Origin: Mycobacteroides sp. LB1
GTDB taxonomy: Bacteria; Actinomycetota; Actinomycetes; Mycobacteriales; Mycobacteriaceae
Length of the DNA stretch: 64,000 bases
Direction: 5' to 3'
NCBI RefSeq assembly: GCF_013449725.1
Contig: NZ_JACCFF010000006.1
Location: 287,432-351,431, forward strand
Below the pieces are notes generated by a model. That model was not told where the DNA came from and made no database searches. It saw nothing but the letters and a program-made list of their open reading frames with translations. The position numbers and the translations under genes were made by a program. The stretch's first letter is position 1; every line of letters starts with the position of its first letter. Positions 63,040-64,000 of the stretch are shown here, piece by piece.

Positions 63040-63873
63040 CTAGGCATCGGCTTGCCGAGCGGTGACGTCGATACCGAACGTCTCTACTAGGAAGCTCACG
63101 ATCGCGGGTGTCACCCGACGCGGCCAGAACCGGAGGGTGGCCAGTGTTCCGACCGAAATCACTTGCGCACCAACGATATCGATCGCCAGATTGTGAGCAT
63201 CGGCCGCTGGATGCAGCGGATCGGCGGACAGCGAGAGGATCATCGTCGGCGCACTCACGGCCCGGCGTACCGCACGTGGTGGTGCCATCCGACCCACCAG
63301 CATCCCCTTCATGAATGCCGCAGACCGCGCCGGCGAAGCGGTCAGGAATTCACGGATCAAGCCGAGGGTGGGCTGTTCGGTTTCGGGGAACGATCGGGCT
63401 ACCGCGCCGGCCAGCCACACCAGTGGCCGACCAAGGGTGAACAGGGTGAGCCCGGCTGACCACAGATACCCGGCCGCGCCGATGCCCCGCTCTAGGAACG
63501 GTCCCTCTAGCAGCAAGCCGGCCACCCGCTCGGGTGCCAATGCCGCCGCCTCCACCGAAATGTTGGCGCCGACCGAGGTTCCGCCGAGCACCGCACGCTC
63601 GACCCCCAGGGCATCCAGGGCGCCGATGAGCTGACGTCCCAAGGCCTGTGAGTTATAGCGGTCGGGCTCCAGCGGGCGCTCGTCCGCGGTGGTGCCAAGC
63701 AGATCCAGGCAGATCACTCGAAAACCGCGCTCGGCCAATTCCTTTGCCCACGCATGCTCCAGATAATGCGAGGTGAGGAAGGCGTGTGACAGCACCACAA
63801 CACGGTCCCCGGAACCGAACTGGCGATATGCCAGCCGGTGTCCGTCGACGGTGAGTGTGGTGCCGACTGTCAC
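63040..63873 (-). CDS. Alpha/beta hydrolase-fold protein lacking the catalytic histidine
   Basis: 277 residues, GTG start overlapping the AccD stop (GTGA), so it is the last or next gene of the AccD operon. The fold is evident: LSHAFLTSHYLEHAWAKEL, LDLLGTTADE, the nucleophile elbow GGTSVGAN (S100), and SADPLHPAADAHNLA near residue 226. Where the catalytic histidine normally lies (gH before the last helix) the sequence reads VGTLATLRFWPRR, with no histidine. It may be a degenerate enzyme or use another residue. Confidence 0.8.
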   Translation of the reverse strand: MTVGTTLTVDGHRLAYRQFGSGDRVVVLSHAFLTSHYLEHAWAKELAERGFRVICLDLLGTTADERPLEPDRYNSQALGRQLIGALDALGVERAVLGGTSVGANISVEAAALAPERVAGLLLEGPFLERGIGAAGYLWSAGLTLFTLGRPLVWLAGAVARSFPETEQPTLGLIREFLTASPARSAAFMKGMLVGRMAPPRAVRRAVSAPTMILSLSADPLHPAADAHNLAIDIVGAQVISVGTLATLRFWPRRVTPAIVSFLVETFGIDVTARQADA

Positions 63874-64000
63874 AGTGGGATGTTTTTGTGGCGGCCGCGG
63901 CGGTTGGGGGCTTCGGCGAGTGCGCGGGTGAGGACGGCGCGGGTTTGTGAGGGTTCGATTTCTTCGTCGACGACGCCGATTTCGATGGCGCGGTCGACGC
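63870..64000 (-). CDS. Acyl-CoA carboxylase beta subunit (AccD), C-terminal part
   Basis: Only the last 42 codons lie in the window; the gene continues beyond 64000. The frame reads VDRAIEIGVVDEEIEPSQTR, later LAEAPNRRGRHKNIPL then stop. This is the typical end of a biotin-dependent carboxyltransferase of the AccD/PccB family (ending in R-H-x-N-I-P-L). With DUF3145 nearby it may be accD6, the last gene of the fabD-acpM-kasA-kasB-accD6 operon, but that cannot be decided from this fragment. Confidence 0.8.
   Translation of the reverse strand, partial: VDRAIEIGVVDEEIEPSQTRAVLTRALAEAPNRRGRHKNIPL

Noticed and set aside
1..64000. CRISPR arrays, rRNA genes, complete insertion sequences, replication origin
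   Set aside because: No regularly spaced repeats, rRNA-like segments, transposase genes with terminal repeats, or dnaA-box clusters were seen.

Overview
The window is about 64 kb of high-GC actinobacterial chromosome. Protein content and gene order point to a rapidly growing mycobacterium of the Mycobacteroides abscessus/chelonae group. Pointers include a uspABC-tldD/pmbA block arranged as in M. tuberculosis Rv2314c-Rv2318, EphD-type hydrolase/SDR and Mpt64-like proteins, the mycothiol-dependent formaldehyde dehydrogenase MscR, a DUF3145 gene, the 3' end of an AccD gene, and a WhiB7-type promoter in front of an ABC-F gene. The species call rests on recognised proteins, not on a database search.

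Layout. 1-5.9 kb: amino-sugar ABC importer (uspA-uspB-uspC, minus) divergent from a TldD/PmbA peptidase pair. 5.9-11.5 kb: four-gene minus-strand oxidative operon (di-iron-type protein, 2Fe-2S reductase, epoxide hydrolase-SDR fusion, Baeyer-Villiger-like monooxygenase), divergent from a two-component system coupled to a membrane protein (11.6-14.9 kb). 14.96 kb: tRNA with CAU anticodon. 15.0-21.1 kb: a lower-GC accessory island behind the tRNA, with an 801-residue protein and a 344-residue protein that both carry a HEPN RNase-type R-N-x3-H motif, a DUF6602-like (PD-(D/E)xK-fold) protein, and a possible serine-recombinase remnant at its far edge. This is the best candidate in the window for an undescribed, probably anti-phage, system.

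21-34 kb: mostly secreted or envelope functions (Mpt64-like antigen, arylsulfatase, S1/P1 nuclease, GGDEF protein, alpha/beta hydrolase with XRE regulator, GH16 glucanase, catalase-like protein with cytochrome b561, VanX-like dipeptidase, lipoprotein). 34.1-35.8 kb: ABC-F ribosome-protection ATPase behind a WhiB7-like promoter and a three-codon upstream ORF. 35.9-38.3 kb: tandem M4 (protealysin-type) metallopeptidases flanking an emfourin-like inhibitor gene.

38-57 kb: lipid and redox metabolism with local regulators: two acyl-CoA dehydrogenases of the IVD/LCAD active-site type, F420-type oxidoreductase, isochorismatase-like hydrolase, glycogen phosphorylase, MDR oxidoreductase with MarR regulator, a three-gene ABC exporter of the Rv2686c-Rv2688c fluoroquinolone type with a MarR/GbsR regulator, carotenoid oxygenase with TetR, a TetR-controlled beta-oxidation-like set (acyl-CoA dehydrogenase, SCP2-type thiolase, acyl-CoA ligase), StyA-like monooxygenase. 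57-64 kb: second GGDEF protein, amidohydrolase, mscR, beta-lactamase-fold hydrolase, DUF3145, DoxX-like protein, alpha/beta hydrolase and the C-terminus of an acyl-CoA carboxylase beta subunit.

Many operons are joined by 4-nt ATGA/GTGA overlaps, and four convergent gene pairs share one CTAG tetranucleotide as both stop codons. Several regulator genes sit beside clear inverted or direct repeats that are candidate operators.
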